A stretch of DNA of 64,000 nt from Lachnospiraceae bacterium UBA1818 (GTDB lineage Bacteria > Bacillota > Clostridia > Lachnospirales > Lachnospiraceae). A model generated the notes under the pieces. The model ran no database searches. It saw only the letters and a list, made by a program, of their open reading frames with translations, and was not told where the DNA came from. A program made the position numbers and the translations under genes. This document shows positions 34,224 to 42,271 of this stretch, one piece after another. Position 1 is the stretch's first letter, and each line of letters starts with the position of its first letter. The stretch lies in the NCBI GenBank assembly GCA_904419285.1, contig CAJFQZ010000003.1, positions 62,001-126,000 of the forward strand, read 5' to 3'.

Positions 34224-35090
34224 ATGAACGAGATTCCGAAAGAGCTTTTTGTCACCCGGTCCGTACATAAAAACATCGGTATGGATCCCAACAACTCCAT
34301 ATTGAGCTGCGGCTTTATCCATCACACACGCCACCTTTCCCAGAATGAAAACCTTGTCTTTAAATACTACGGAGCTCTCCTCCTCCTGAGCGGCGAGGGG
34401 ACCTACATCGACAAGGACGGAAAAAGCACCCGGATCTATCCCGGATGCTTCATTCAGCGCATTCCCTATGTCCGTCATTCCACCATCACAAAAGAGGATG
34501 GGAAATGGCTGGAGTTTTTTGTCTGTTTTGGGTACGAGACCTACTGTTCTCTGCTGCACATGGGGCTTCTGTCTGAGAGTCCGGTCCTTTATCCCGGTCT
34601 CACAGACGCTCTTTTGGACAAATGTCTCCTGTTTTATGAACAGCTTTCGCGGGCTTCCTCCCGCCAACTGCCGCAGCTGCTTCTGGAAGCCCAGCGTTTC
34701 GTCTTCACGATCTACGACATGCACAGAAAGCAGACTGTTGTTCCCTCGACCCGCTCTCTTCTGGACCAGTCCAGAGAGCTGCTCGGAAGCGGCAGGATCC
34801 CCGATGACAGCTGCCGAGGAGTGGCGGAATATCTCGGGATCGGCTATGAGAATTTCCGCAAGATGTTCCGCCGGGAGTTTCACATGCCGCCCCACACCTA
34901 TCTGATCCAGAAAAGGCTGAACACTGCAAAGGAGCTTCTGCTGGACGACACTCTGTCGATCCAGGAGATTGCCTCCCGGACAGGATATCCGGACAGTTTC
35001 TCCTTCTCCAAACAGTTCAAAAAATATACCGCCCTCACTCCCCGGGAATTCCGGTCACTTCACCAGATTCCAAGAAGCGAGGGCAGCTGA
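34224..35090 (+). CDS. AraC-family transcriptional regulator
   Basis: A 288-residue regulator with an N-terminal cupin-like ligand domain (LLLLSGEGTYIDKDGKSTRIYPG) and a C-terminal double helix-turn-helix (CRGVAEYLGIGYENFRKMFRREF and IQEIASRTGYPDSFSFSKQFKKYTALTPREFR). The start at 34224 follows AGGAGG; the longer frame to 34155 has no ribosome site and would cover the operator. It is divergent from the corrinoid/sugar operon, which it most likely controls in response to a small ligand, perhaps the methylated substrate. Confidence 0.93.
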   Translation: MNEIPKELFVTRSVHKNIGMDPNNSILSCGFIHHTRHLSQNENLVFKYYGALLLLSGEGTYIDKDGKSTRIYPGCFIQRIPYVRHSTITKEDGKWLEFFVCFGYETYCSLLHMGLLSESPVLYPGLTDALLDKCLLFYEQLSRASSRQLPQLLLEAQRFVFTIYDMHRKQTVVPSTRSLLDQSRELLGSGRIPDDSCRGVAEYLGIGYENFRKMFRREFHMPPHTYLIQKRLNTAKELLLDDTLSIQEIASRTGYPDSFSFSKQFKKYTALTPREFRSLHQIPRSEGS

Positions 35091-35118
35091 TGGGCGCTCC
35101 GCCGGAGGCAGATATTCT

Positions 35119-35412
35119 TTATTCTGCTTTTCCAGCCTGCTTGACAATCTGATTCGCATAGGTGCTCAGTCCCGCCACAAGGATCCCCTGTATTACCGCT
35201 GTAAATACAGCCATAGAGATATCCTGCACTCCTTTCAGCGGACTGGTCGCGAGCACCCACACCGCGCAGAGCACGATACCGATCCCTCCGAGGATCAGCG
35301 GGATATACTTATCCGGCACGGCGCCTGCCTTTTTCAGTCCGATTCCTATGAGGTAGAGCACGACCGCCACAACGATCAGCTCCGGCTTCACATAGTTCAT
35401 GATCTGTTCCAT
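35119..35412 (-). CDS. Holin-like small membrane protein
   Basis: A 97-residue protein with three hydrophobic segments (about 12-28, 38-56, 66-85) and a charged end KQAGKAE, the profile of clostridial phage holins. AAGGAGAG precedes the ATG. There is no endolysin, phage structural gene or integrase nearby, so it is a stand-alone copy, as is common in Lachnospiraceae genomes. It may be a domesticated phage gene or serve protein release; this cannot be decided here. Confidence 0.72.
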   Translation of the reverse strand: MEQIMNYVKPELIVVAVVLYLIGIGLKKAGAVPDKYIPLILGGIGIVLCAVWVLATSPLKGVQDISMAVFTAVIQGILVAGLSTYANQIVKQAGKAE

Positions 35413-35474
35413 AATACTCTCCTTACCGCCCCCAGCCCGAAGGTCAAAGGGCGCTCCTTTCCTGCACTTCTTTC

Positions 35475-35525
35475 GTTACTGTTCCCACCTAACCGCCTCC
35501 CGCATGAGTACAGTGTGAACAGCAG
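35475..35525. repeat. Short internally deleted copy of the 44.1-kb MITE-like element
   Basis: GTTACTGTTCCCACC followed by TAACCGCCTCCCGCATG matches the reverse complement of the right end of the element at 44146-44340, and GTGTGAACAGCAG matches its other terminus. The interior is gone. It lies in the gene-free stretch 35413-35598. Confidence 0.6.
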
Positions 35526-35598
35526 CCTTCTTTCTATTATGATATGACGCAGGCCCCCCGGAGTGTGAATCAGGACGCTGCCGCCTGATCCGCGGAAC

Positions 35599-36705
35599 TT
35601 ATCTGCCGCCTTCCGACAGCATATATGTACGCCGCCCGTTCATTGTACAGAAAATCAGAGTAGCTGTTCCCACCGCCGCCGGGATAAAGAGTATCGAGTA
35701 TATATCCATCAGGACTCCTGTCATGACAAGAAAAAGCGGAGTCCCGCACATCACCACATATCCCAGTCCGTCGAACAGGATCCGTATCAGCAGAGGCATC
35801 ACCCACACGATTCCTGAAACAGCGACAGTGTAGAACAATGTTTCGTAATGCGCAGACACACACAGCACAACCGCGCACAATGACATCAGCGCCAGGGCGT
35901 CCGCACCCAGCGAAAGGAGCACAAAGGAAAGGACAGGCTTCATCGTGACCGTACTGACGGGATTCAGAGAACCTGCCACGATCCCAGTCATACAGTTTCC
36001 GCCTTCCAGCCCGTACACGGCTCCCACAGAAAGGAACACACTCAGCACCACCGCCGCGTACACAGCTGCTGTCAGGGTAAATGCCGCTGCGATCTTTGCC
36101 GTCACATCTCTGTCTCTCCCCTCCTCGCTCGTAAACAGAAGCGCCGACATCCTGCACTGACGCTCCTCTGCAAACACAGGCGAGACGCTTACCAGGATCA
36201 GAACACTGCCCAGGATCATGCCAAGCTGAAGCGTATCCAGAAGAACACTCCACCCTTTCGTATAACACAGAATAATTTCTTTTCCTGATGTTTCTGCAGC
36301 TCTTCCCAGGTCTGTCTGGGCTACAGGAATTAGTTCGGTCGATACCTTATAGTCGTCCCAGCTCCTCATATAGCCATTCCCCAGATATTCTGTCACAAAC
36401 CCATTCAGATAGTTCTCATCGCGGAACCCGCCGTAGTATTCTTCCACCTGGGACGGGAACCCGTACTTCTCTATGATCTGCTCCGCGGTCTCGTCATCCA
36501 GAGGACCGGTGAATTCTTTCGTGATCTCGCGATTCTCCCGGACTGCTTCATATCCGGTATACACCTTCCCGTTCACAACTGCTCTCTCGTCTCCTACATT
36601 GACAAAAGCGAAATAAAGGAGCAGCACCGCCAGTATCACAGGCAGTCCGGCAAGGAAGAATTTCCCGTGCATCAGCTTGTACAGCTCCATTCTATACAGT
36701 CTCAT
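35599..36705 (-). CDS. ABC-2-type transporter permease
   Basis: A 368-residue membrane protein: one N-terminal helix (FFLAGLPVILAVLLLYFAF), a hydrophilic loop of about 130 residues, then five or six helices in the C-terminal half. This resembles permeases of bacitracin- or lantibiotic-type export pumps. Its start overlaps the ATPase stop by 14 bp. It is last of four overlapping genes led by an ECF sigma factor. The cargo is unknown. Confidence 0.87.
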   Translation of the reverse strand: MRLYRMELYKLMHGKFFLAGLPVILAVLLLYFAFVNVGDERAVVNGKVYTGYEAVRENREITKEFTGPLDDETAEQIIEKYGFPSQVEEYYGGFRDENYLNGFVTEYLGNGYMRSWDDYKVSTELIPVAQTDLGRAAETSGKEIILCYTKGWSVLLDTLQLGMILGSVLILVSVSPVFAEERQCRMSALLFTSEEGRDRDVTAKIAAAFTLTAAVYAAVVLSVFLSVGAVYGLEGGNCMTGIVAGSLNPVSTVTMKPVLSFVLLSLGADALALMSLCAVVLCVSAHYETLFYTVAVSGIVWVMPLLIRILFDGLGYVVMCGTPLFLVMTGVLMDIYSILFIPAAVGTATLIFCTMNGRRTYMLSEGGR

Positions 36706-37585
36706 CGTCTGTTCCTCCCCTCTTCTCCCCGGTTAGATATAAGTAAATATCCTCCAGCGACGGCTCCAGAGCTTCTGCATCAGGCGCCGGTCTCCTGTCA
36801 GAGACGATACGCAGCTCCACTCCGTTTTCCAGATGCCTTAAATTGCTGACAGTAAACCTGCTGTCAAGCCTTTCCGCTTCATCCTCGCCGGCGATGTATT
36901 TCCACGCGATTTTCCCTGTCATGTGTTTCAATTCCCGTTCTGTACCTTCAGCTGTGATCGTCCCATTTTTCATGATCATGATCTGATCCGCGATATAATC
37001 CACATCGGACACAATATGAGTGGATAGGATCACCGTGCGCTCCTTCCCCAGAGAGCTTATGATATTCCGGAATCTCACACGCTCCCTCGGATCAAGACCG
37101 GCTGTCGGCTCATCCAGGATCAAGATCTCCGGATCATTCAGCAGCGCCTGGGCAACCCCTATCCTTCGCAGCATTCCTCCGGAAAATGTCTTCAGCTTCT
37201 GCTTCTGAAACGGCATAAGATCCACAAGCTCCAGCATTTCATCGATACGGCGCTCGGCGCAGTCCTGCGGCATTGCCTTCAGAGTCGCCATATAGCGCAG
37301 GAACCGCCGGGCAGAAAACTCTCCGTAATAACCAAAATCCTGGGGCAGGTATCCAAGCAGCCTGCGGTATGCTCTTCCCAGCCGGCTGATCTCAATGCCA
37401 TCGCAGCGGATGCTCCCACCCGTCGGCTTCAGGACACCGCAGATCATACGCATCAAAGTCGTCTTCCCCGCTCCGTTTTCTCCCAGAAGCCCGTAAACGC
37501 CGCTCTCCAGGCAGAGATCAGTTTTCTTCACTGCAGTCCTCTCATGAAACCTTTTTTCCACAGCGCTCAGCTCTATTCTGTGCAT
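36692..37585 (-). CDS. ABC transporter ATP-binding protein, BcrA/CcmA type
   Basis: A 297-residue ATPase with Walker A GENGAGKTT, Q loop LPQDFGYYG, signature TFSGGMLRRIG, Walker B ILILDEPTAGLDP and H loop STHIVSD. The C-terminal extension of about 80 residues is usual for antibiotic-resistance-type exporters. It overlaps the upstream membrane protein by 13 bp and the downstream permease by 14 bp, so all are translated as one unit. Confidence 0.95.
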   Translation of the reverse strand: MHRIELSAVEKRFHERTAVKKTDLCLESGVYGLLGENGAGKTTLMRMICGVLKPTGGSIRCDGIEISRLGRAYRRLLGYLPQDFGYYGEFSARRFLRYMATLKAMPQDCAERRIDEMLELVDLMPFQKQKLKTFSGGMLRRIGVAQALLNDPEILILDEPTAGLDPRERVRFRNIISSLGKERTVILSTHIVSDVDYIADQIMIMKNGTITAEGTERELKHMTGKIAWKYIAGEDEAERLDSRFTVSNLRHLENGVELRIVSDRRPAPDAEALEPSLEDIYLYLTGEKRGGTDDETV

Positions 37586-38352
37586 AATATCTCTCCTCTC
37601 CCGATTTCATTGAATAACCGCCTGATCTGCACAGACAGTACAGCCGCCCCCGCCGCCAGCACCATACACCATACCGCTGCCGCCGACGGAAGATAAATTT
37701 GAGGGACTGCAGCAGCTGCCAGTACAAGGGCCGCTGAAAATACGGCCGCCCCCGCCGTCAGCGCAGATCTTCTCCGGCAGTTCTCAGCCATCATGCATCC
37801 AAGACATACAGATACAGTAAACAGAAACGGAACCCCCATATAGACTCCAATCCGAAAAAGATTCAGCTTCCACTGTATTCCGACATAGATGACCGCAAAG
37901 GCGATCATGATCAGATTGATCCCGCCGAGCAGCGTCATCTCAAGCCCCGCAAGCTGCTTTGTATTAAAATAGCAGGTCCCCGCCAGTTCTCCGGCTCCAT
38001 TTGAAAAAAGCCCAGATAAGATCCATATGGACACGCCTCCGGAAGCAGATGCAAGCAGCATCGCGGCCACCATGATATCCTGTTCCTCTGCCCCATAATA
38101 TCTCAGCAGAAGAAGGATCAGGATAAACAGTATATTTACCGCGGCATCCGCGATCCATATTCCTTTGTCCATGTAACGGAGCTGGCTGAACACGATCTCT
38201 GCATAACCGGCTGTGACAGATGTTCTTTCCCCGTTCATTTCCTCATACACACTGTACAGCCGTTCAAGAGTCCGTTCTCGCCTCTCTTTATCAATTTTCA
38301 CAAATCTGTCCGCTTCACAAAACAGCTTATTCAGGTCACTATTTTCTTTCAT
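37573..38352 (-). CDS. Six-helix membrane protein between ECF sigma factor and ABC genes (possible anti-sigma)
   Basis: A 259-residue protein with a charged 60-residue cytoplasmic N-terminus (KENSDLNKLFCEADRFVKIDKERRERTLERLYSVYEEM) and about six helices. No ATP or metal motifs are seen. It directly follows the sigma gene with a 14-bp overlap, the usual place of a membrane anti-sigma factor. The layout resembles the Bacillus sigY-yxl operon (sigma, small membrane proteins, ATPase, permease). The role is inferred from position only. Confidence 0.75.
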   Translation of the reverse strand: MKENSDLNKLFCEADRFVKIDKERRERTLERLYSVYEEMNGERTSVTAGYAEIVFSQLRYMDKGIWIADAAVNILFILILLLLRYYGAEEQDIMVAAMLLASASGGVSIWILSGLFSNGAGELAGTCYFNTKQLAGLEMTLLGGINLIMIAFAVIYVGIQWKLNLFRIGVYMGVPFLFTVSVCLGCMMAENCRRRSALTAGAAVFSAALVLAAAAVPQIYLPSAAAVWCMVLAAGAAVLSVQIRRLFNEIGRGEILCTE

Positions 38353-38860
38353 AAGCTTCCAACTCCTTTCTCATCCGTCTGATTCCCAGTCGGCATCTCG
38401 ATTTTGCTGTGGACACACTGCATCCCAGAATCCTCGCGATATCCTGAAATCTCAGCTCCTCCCGAAACCTCAAAATAACTGTCTCCCTCTGTTCGATCGG
38501 GAGTTTCTGGAGGATCGTATCAAGCAGAAGCTTCTGTTCGGTATTGTCTATCCCGTCTCTATCGGATACCGTATCCTCTGTCAGATCCACCGTTTTTTCC
38601 TTCTCCTTTTCACGGAAATAGTCCCGGCAGAGATTGCGCGCAATGATCAGCAGATAGCCTTTCAGATTTCCGTGCGTATAGGACTCTGCATATTTGATGA
38701 ACCTGAGAAACACTTCCTGAACGATGTCGTATGAATCCGTCTCATCCATAGTCATATACAGACAGAACTTATAGATATCGTCATAGTATTTCTCAACGAT
38801 TCCGTCCAGTGCGCTCCTGTCGCCCGTATGAAGTTTCCTGATCAGCTCTCTGTCCGTCAC
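38339..38860 (-). CDS. ECF-type RNA polymerase sigma factor
   Basis: A 173-residue sigma-70-family factor. Region 2 runs ALDGIVEKYYDDIYKFCLYMTMDETDSYDIVQEVFLRFIKY (about residues 17-57), and region 4 runs QKLPIEQRETVILRFREELRFQDIARILGCSVSTAKSRCRLGIRRMRKEL. The GTG start at 38860 is spaced 6 bp from AAAGGGGG; a longer frame to 38911 lacks a ribosome site. It leads the overlapping operon and probably drives its own transcription, released by a membrane signal. I could not fix its promoter with confidence. Confidence 0.93.
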   Translation of the reverse strand: MTDRELIRKLHTGDRSALDGIVEKYYDDIYKFCLYMTMDETDSYDIVQEVFLRFIKYAESYTHGNLKGYLLIIARNLCRDYFREKEKEKTVDLTEDTVSDRDGIDNTEQKLLLDTILQKLPIEQRETVILRFREELRFQDIARILGCSVSTAKSRCRLGIRRMRKELEAYERK

Positions 38861-39010
38861 GCCAATCCCCCTTTCTTCCGTTCCTGTTATAAATAACTCC
38901 GGAATCCTCATAAAAGTTTAACGTATAACAAAAAATTTTCTCCCCGCCTTTTTCTGAAAAAGCATGGAAGCCATAGCAAATACTCTCCTTAAGACATACT
39001 GCAGAGTCGC

Positions 39011-39030
39011 GTTACTGTGTGAACAGTAAT
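39011..39030. repeat. Fused-terminus relic of the MITE-like element
   Basis: GTTACTGTGTGAACAGTAAT joins the outer 7 bp of one terminus to the other terminus of the element at 44146-44340, leaving a near-perfect palindrome without an interior. Confidence 0.5.
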
Positions 39031-39044
39031 GAACCCGCGCGGCA

Positions 39045-39073
39045 TTGACCGCGGCGGACCACAGCTGTATAAT
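39045..39073 (+). promoter_or_regulatory. Promoter of the small cysteine-rich protein
   Basis: TTGACC, a 17-bp spacer and TATAAT, about 55 bp upstream of the ATG at 39129. Confidence 0.68.
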
Positions 39074-39128
39074 AAAAGCTGACCTGAATTTTATCACAGG
39101 AAAAGATAACCGGAAAGGGGAGAGATAT

Positions 39129-39356
39129 ATGCGCCGCAATGATGCGCCATTTAACAAGAAACAGTTTATATTAAACAAAAGCACAGGGGAGATCCACGAC
39201 CTTGACCGTGAATCTCCACTGTGCTGTATTGATGAGATAGATCCAGATAATATTTTTGCCTGTGATACATACGCCGAAGCCGTCCTGTTCGCCTCCGTGC
39301 TGGGGATCACAAGGAACGGATGCGCACACTGTATTCCTGAGCATCACAGAGATTAA
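39129..39356 (+). CDS. Small cysteine-rich protein (75 residues), putative metal-binding
   Basis: AAGGGGAGAG precedes the ATG and a good promoter lies upstream. The product contains FILNKSTGEIHDL, a CC pair, a single Cys and a C-terminal CAHC, four or five possible metal ligands. The same pattern (YILNKNTKKFH, then Cys, a two-helix stretch and CGRC) forms the tail of the nuclease at 39785-40702. The two are probably related Ada-like zinc modules, one free and one fused. Function is unknown. Confidence 0.72.
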   Translation: MRRNDAPFNKKQFILNKSTGEIHDLDRESPLCCIDEIDPDNIFACDTYAEAVLFASVLGITRNGCAHCIPEHHRD

Positions 39357-39516
39357 TTTCTATTTGGATATTCCTCCGGGAAGACTGCTTTCACCGCAGT
39401 CTCCCTTATTCTATTTCCGGGCGCCAGAATTTTCTCTGAATCAGATCAGTGTTTTAGTGTGTAAAAACAAATATTTGTGAGAATTTCGTCATTAGGCGAA
39501 TTTGGGATGGAAATAT

Positions 39517-39560
39517 AAAAGCCTTGAAAGCAACATATTTTTGCTGCTTCCAAGGCTTTT
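39517..39560 (-). terminator. Terminator of tRNA-Trp
   Basis: On the minus strand AAAAGCCTTGGAAGC pairs with GCTTTCAAGGCTTTT, followed by TATATTT, directly after the tRNA. The A-rich opposite side may also terminate plus-strand transcription of the small Cys-rich gene. Confidence 0.75.
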
Positions 39561-39566
39561 TATCAG

Positions 39567-39637
39567 CAGGGGATGAGAGAATCGAACTCCCACCAAAGGT
39601 TTTGGAGACCCCTATCATACCATTTGACCAATCCCCT
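39567..39637 (-). tRNA. tRNA-Trp (CCA)
   Basis: On the minus strand the acceptor arms AGGGGAT/ATCCCCT, D-loop AAATGGTAT, anticodon arm GGGGT-CTCCAAA-ACCTT with anticodon CCA, and T arm GGGAG-TTCGATT-CTCTC fold into a complete cloverleaf. CCA is not encoded; the discriminator base is G. It is a single tRNA, not a cluster. Confidence 0.95.
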
Positions 39638-39784
39638 GTATTGTGACCTGCTCTCTGCAAGCCACTTGTTTAGTATACTGTGAGATGCAGAATTTGTCAA
39701 GTGTTTTCTTCAGCAGTTTTTTACAAAATCAGCAGCAGTGTTAATTTGCCTCCTATTCCTTAAACGCCTTTTCATCCGCTCCCG

Positions 39785-40702
39785 CTACGGTCTGCACCTT
39801 CCGCACGGTTCATATCCCTCTTCGATCAGTTCGTCTCTTGTTCCGGTGAACTCACTTTTATTTTTCGCTTTGATATCGTCGACGCCGGAACAGTCGGGAT
39901 AATGAAACTTTTTCGTATTCTTGTTCAGGATGTAAGTCTGTTCTTCAGAGGACTGTCCGGTACTGCTGCTCCCGCCGTTCGCGTCCGCCCAGTTCACGCC
40001 TGTCGCATAATCAATCGTGATGTCCGGCTGTACATTATAGACATACACATTGAAACATACGCCCTCGCCGTCATCCTCCACAGATTCGGCTTCCATCTGC
40101 ACGCCGGATGCTACCAGGTTGTCTCCCTCGAACACCGGAGTCACACGGTACATAACATGATCCTCTGTCTCATGTACATATTCAGCAACCTCATTCTCAA
40201 ACGGCAGCATCCCCTCAGTGTTCATATATCTTGTTCCCGTGATGAGGTTTTCCTCATTGGCATTCTCACCTGTGAGCTGGTATCCGATCAGGTGGCAGCG
40301 GTTGTACACATATCCGCCGTCCACATTGTCATACTGCTTATTCTCCCATCCTGTCGGCGTCACCTCACTGATGCTCTCCCGCTCTTCCGTCGGCATTGTC
40401 TCTTCCCCGACGCAGGCTTCCGCCCCGCCGCACCTGCCGAGCTCATCCAGCTCGCTATAGTCCTCAAATGCCACGGCCGTGAGCTCATAATCTTCGAACT
40501 CCGGCTGATTGCCGTTGATCTCTACATACGGCTCTCCGCTGTATTCCGGCACATCCTCCACATCGGCATATTCCTCGGTCTGCACATAAGAATGCTCAAC
40601 GCTGATCGTGTCTCCCGCGATACCGCAGGAGGTCAGAAGCAGCGGCACAGCTGCTGCAGCCAGCGCCGCCCGCCTGTATTTCATTCTTGCTTTATCCCTC
40701 AT
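39785..40702 (-). CDS. Lipoprotein DNA/RNA non-specific endonuclease with zinc-module tail
   Basis: A 305-residue secreted nuclease. The start at 40702 gives a lipoprotein signal ending LLLTSC (Cys26). An acidic linker follows, then the betabeta-alpha-Me nuclease core with YVYNRCHLIGYQLTGENAN (catalytic His), NLITGTRYMN and GMLPFENEV. The C-terminus (TYILNKNTKKFHYPDCSG to CGRCRP) is a small Cys/His metal-binding module. It probably degrades extracellular nucleic acid at the cell surface, for nutrition or defence. Its tail resembles the free small protein encoded at 39129-39356. Confidence 0.92.
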   Translation of the reverse strand: MRDKARMKYRRAALAAAAVPLLLTSCGIAGDTISVEHSYVQTEEYADVEDVPEYSGEPYVEINGNQPEFEDYELTAVAFEDYSELDELGRCGGAEACVGEETMPTEERESISEVTPTGWENKQYDNVDGGYVYNRCHLIGYQLTGENANEENLITGTRYMNTEGMLPFENEVAEYVHETEDHVMYRVTPVFEGDNLVASGVQMEAESVEDDGEGVCFNVYVYNVQPDITIDYATGVNWADANGGSSSTGQSSEEQTYILNKNTKKFHYPDCSGVDDIKAKNKSEFTGTRDELIEEGYEPCGRCRP

Positions 40703-40763
40703 TTTTCTTTTCCCCTGTCCTTTTCTTCTTTTTCTGTTATCTAGCCGGCTTTCCGCATGGAAA

Positions 40764-40796
40764 CAGCTCAAGATGTATCTATCTCACCTTGAGCTG
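40764..40796 (-). terminator. Terminator after the 53-residue ORF
   Basis: On the minus strand CAGCTCAAG, loop, CTTGAGCTG and TTTCC, a 9-bp perfect stem with a short T run. Confidence 0.5.
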
Positions 40797-40840
40797 TATC
40801 GAATCCTGTTCTTTAAGATCCTGTCTGTGAAAGACTGTGC

Positions 40841-41002
40841 TTATCTTCTCATGCCGCGCTGTCTCTCGTCCCGCCTCCGCACCGGCACCCTTATCGGCTG
40901 CGGCTCCCTGATCAGTCCCGGGAAGAGACTGTTCAGCACATCTTTCAGTTTCTTTCCAAATTCATTATATAAAATAAACATATAGAATTTATATCTCAAC
41001 AT
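40841..41002 (-). CDS. Small basic protein (53 residues), unknown function
   Basis: An ATG at 41002 is well spaced after AAGGAGG. The product starts with a short amphipathic or hydrophobic segment (LRYKFYMFILYNEFG), then KKLKDVLNSLFPGLI, and ends in a proline/arginine tail (EPQPIRVPVRRRDERQRG). No family is recognised. A terminator follows and the nuclease gene lies downstream on the same strand. Confidence 0.55.
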   Translation of the reverse strand: MLRYKFYMFILYNEFGKKLKDVLNSLFPGLIREPQPIRVPVRRRDERQRGMRR

Positions 41003-41201
41003 CTGTGTGTTCCTCCTTTTCATCTGTTGACTGCATTTTAACAGAAGAATTCCATTCTGTCAGTGATTTTATCACTTATTTTAGAATAGTTTATAGTTCA
41101 TTAATGAATATGAACATTCTGTGACCATATTCTGCCGCTGTAAACAGCAGCCGTTTTTATCATCACCACTGATCGTAAGGAACTTTTTCCTTTCAAGACG
41201 T

Positions 41202-41990
41202 CTATTTCTTCTCCCTCTCATAGAGAAATCTTACATGCTCATACACTTCGGCAAAGTCGATCTCACACTCCCCGTCCCAGATCCCCACCGGGATCTTTGC
41301 ATCAAACCCGAAGATCTCCGGGTAATCATCATGCTCGAAATCATAGACGATGACTTTCTGTTTCATGGGATCGATCATCCAGTATTCACGCACGCCCGCG
41401 TTCAGATATTTGTTCAGCTTAATCACCGAATCCTTTTTCTTCGTGGACTTTGACAGCACTTCTATGATAAAGTCCGGCGCGCCGTAGATACATCGGTTGA
41501 TGATCTTATCCCGGTCACAGACAATGACCACATCCGGCTGCACCATTGTCTTCTCATCGCAGTCGAGCTGCACGTCAAGAGGCGAGATCATAGGCAGGCA
41601 GCTTCCTCCTTTTTCAAGGACATGCTGAAGCAGCCTGCTGTGAATAAATCCGCCAATGAGCTGGTGTGCTGACGTGGGCGCGGTCATATTGTAGATCACC
41701 CCGTCGATCAGCTCCACCCGCATATCATCCGGGATCACATGGTAATAATCATCCAGCGTATACTCCCCCTGCTTTTTGGTCATATACGCATTCGCTGATT
41801 CTCTCAGCATCAGCCCTTCGCTCTCTCCCAGCACCTGCTCCAGCGCCATGATCGTCTCATAGCGGGGTGTCAGGGTAATACCGCCGAGCACCTTCTGCAC
41901 CGTCCCCACAGGCACCCCCGACAGTTCCGCGATCTGTGCATAGGTAAATCCCAGCTCTTTCTTCCGTTCCTGCATCTCTTTGATCGTCAT
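41202..41990 (-). CDS. XRE helix-turn-helix fused to a Uma2-type (DUF820) endonuclease-like domain
   Basis: A 262-residue fusion. Residues 1-60 are an XRE-type helix-turn-helix (MQERKKELGFTYAQIAELSGVPVGTVQKVLGG). Residues 75-255 are a Uma2 domain of the PD-(D/E)XK superfamily with the core VQPDVVIVCD, APDFIIEVLS, K at the end of the strand, and GVREYWMIDP. The catalytic-type Asp, Glu and Lys are all present. Uma2 domains are abundant in Cyanobacteria and some Firmicutes, but the function is not established. The fused DNA-binding head suggests site-directed action or self-regulation. A second, unfused copy begins at the right end of the window. Confidence 0.85.
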   Translation of the reverse strand: MTIKEMQERKKELGFTYAQIAELSGVPVGTVQKVLGGITLTPRYETIMALEQVLGESEGLMLRESANAYMTKKQGEYTLDDYYHVIPDDMRVELIDGVIYNMTAPTSAHQLIGGFIHSRLLQHVLEKGGSCLPMISPLDVQLDCDEKTMVQPDVVIVCDRDKIINRCIYGAPDFIIEVLSKSTKKKDSVIKLNKYLNAGVREYWMIDPMKQKVIVYDFEHDDYPEIFGFDAKIPVGIWDGECEIDFAEVYEHVRFLYEREKK

Positions 41991-42161
41991 CTCCGCCGCC
42001 CCCTTTTCTTCCGTTTTTTTCGGACGCCATACTTGTTTCGCCTGACCTTATCATATAATATAAATATCCATTTGTAAACCGTTTTTATAATTATTATCCA
42101 TTTTCTATCCTTTTTGGTTTCTTTAAGGTTTTCCATTCACAGGCTCGCGTTTACTGCCGCC

Positions 42162-42197
42162 TTCGCGTTCAGGTGTGAACAACTGTCTACGCGAAGG
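42162..42197. repeat. Inverted repeat upstream of the regulator remnant promoter
   Basis: CTTCGCGT and ACGCGAAG form a perfect 8-bp dyad with a 20-bp spacer containing GGTGTGAACAAC, which resembles the terminus of the MITE-like element. It may be an operator for the lost regulator or another relic. Nothing else is seen in 41991-42212. Confidence 0.4.
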
Positions 42198-42212
42198 ATC
42201 TGATTCCCATGC

Positions 42213-42241
42213 TTGAATTTTCCCCAGCGTCTGTCTACAAT
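42213..42241 (+). promoter_or_regulatory. Promoter ahead of the truncated response regulator
   Basis: TTGAAT, a 17-bp spacer and TACAAT, 30 bp upstream of the ATG at 42272. Confidence 0.65.
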
Positions 42242-42271
42242 AGACTGGTAAAATAACGGAGGTACACAGCC

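Noticed and set aside
35119..35412. Prophage marked by the holin-like gene
   Set aside because: No other phage gene, integrase or attachment site is present within the window.
38918..39310. 130-codon minus-strand frame upstream of the ECF sigma gene
   Set aside because: It covers the small Cys-rich gene and its promoter in antisense and has no motifs; only an 18-codon tail has a ribosome-like site.
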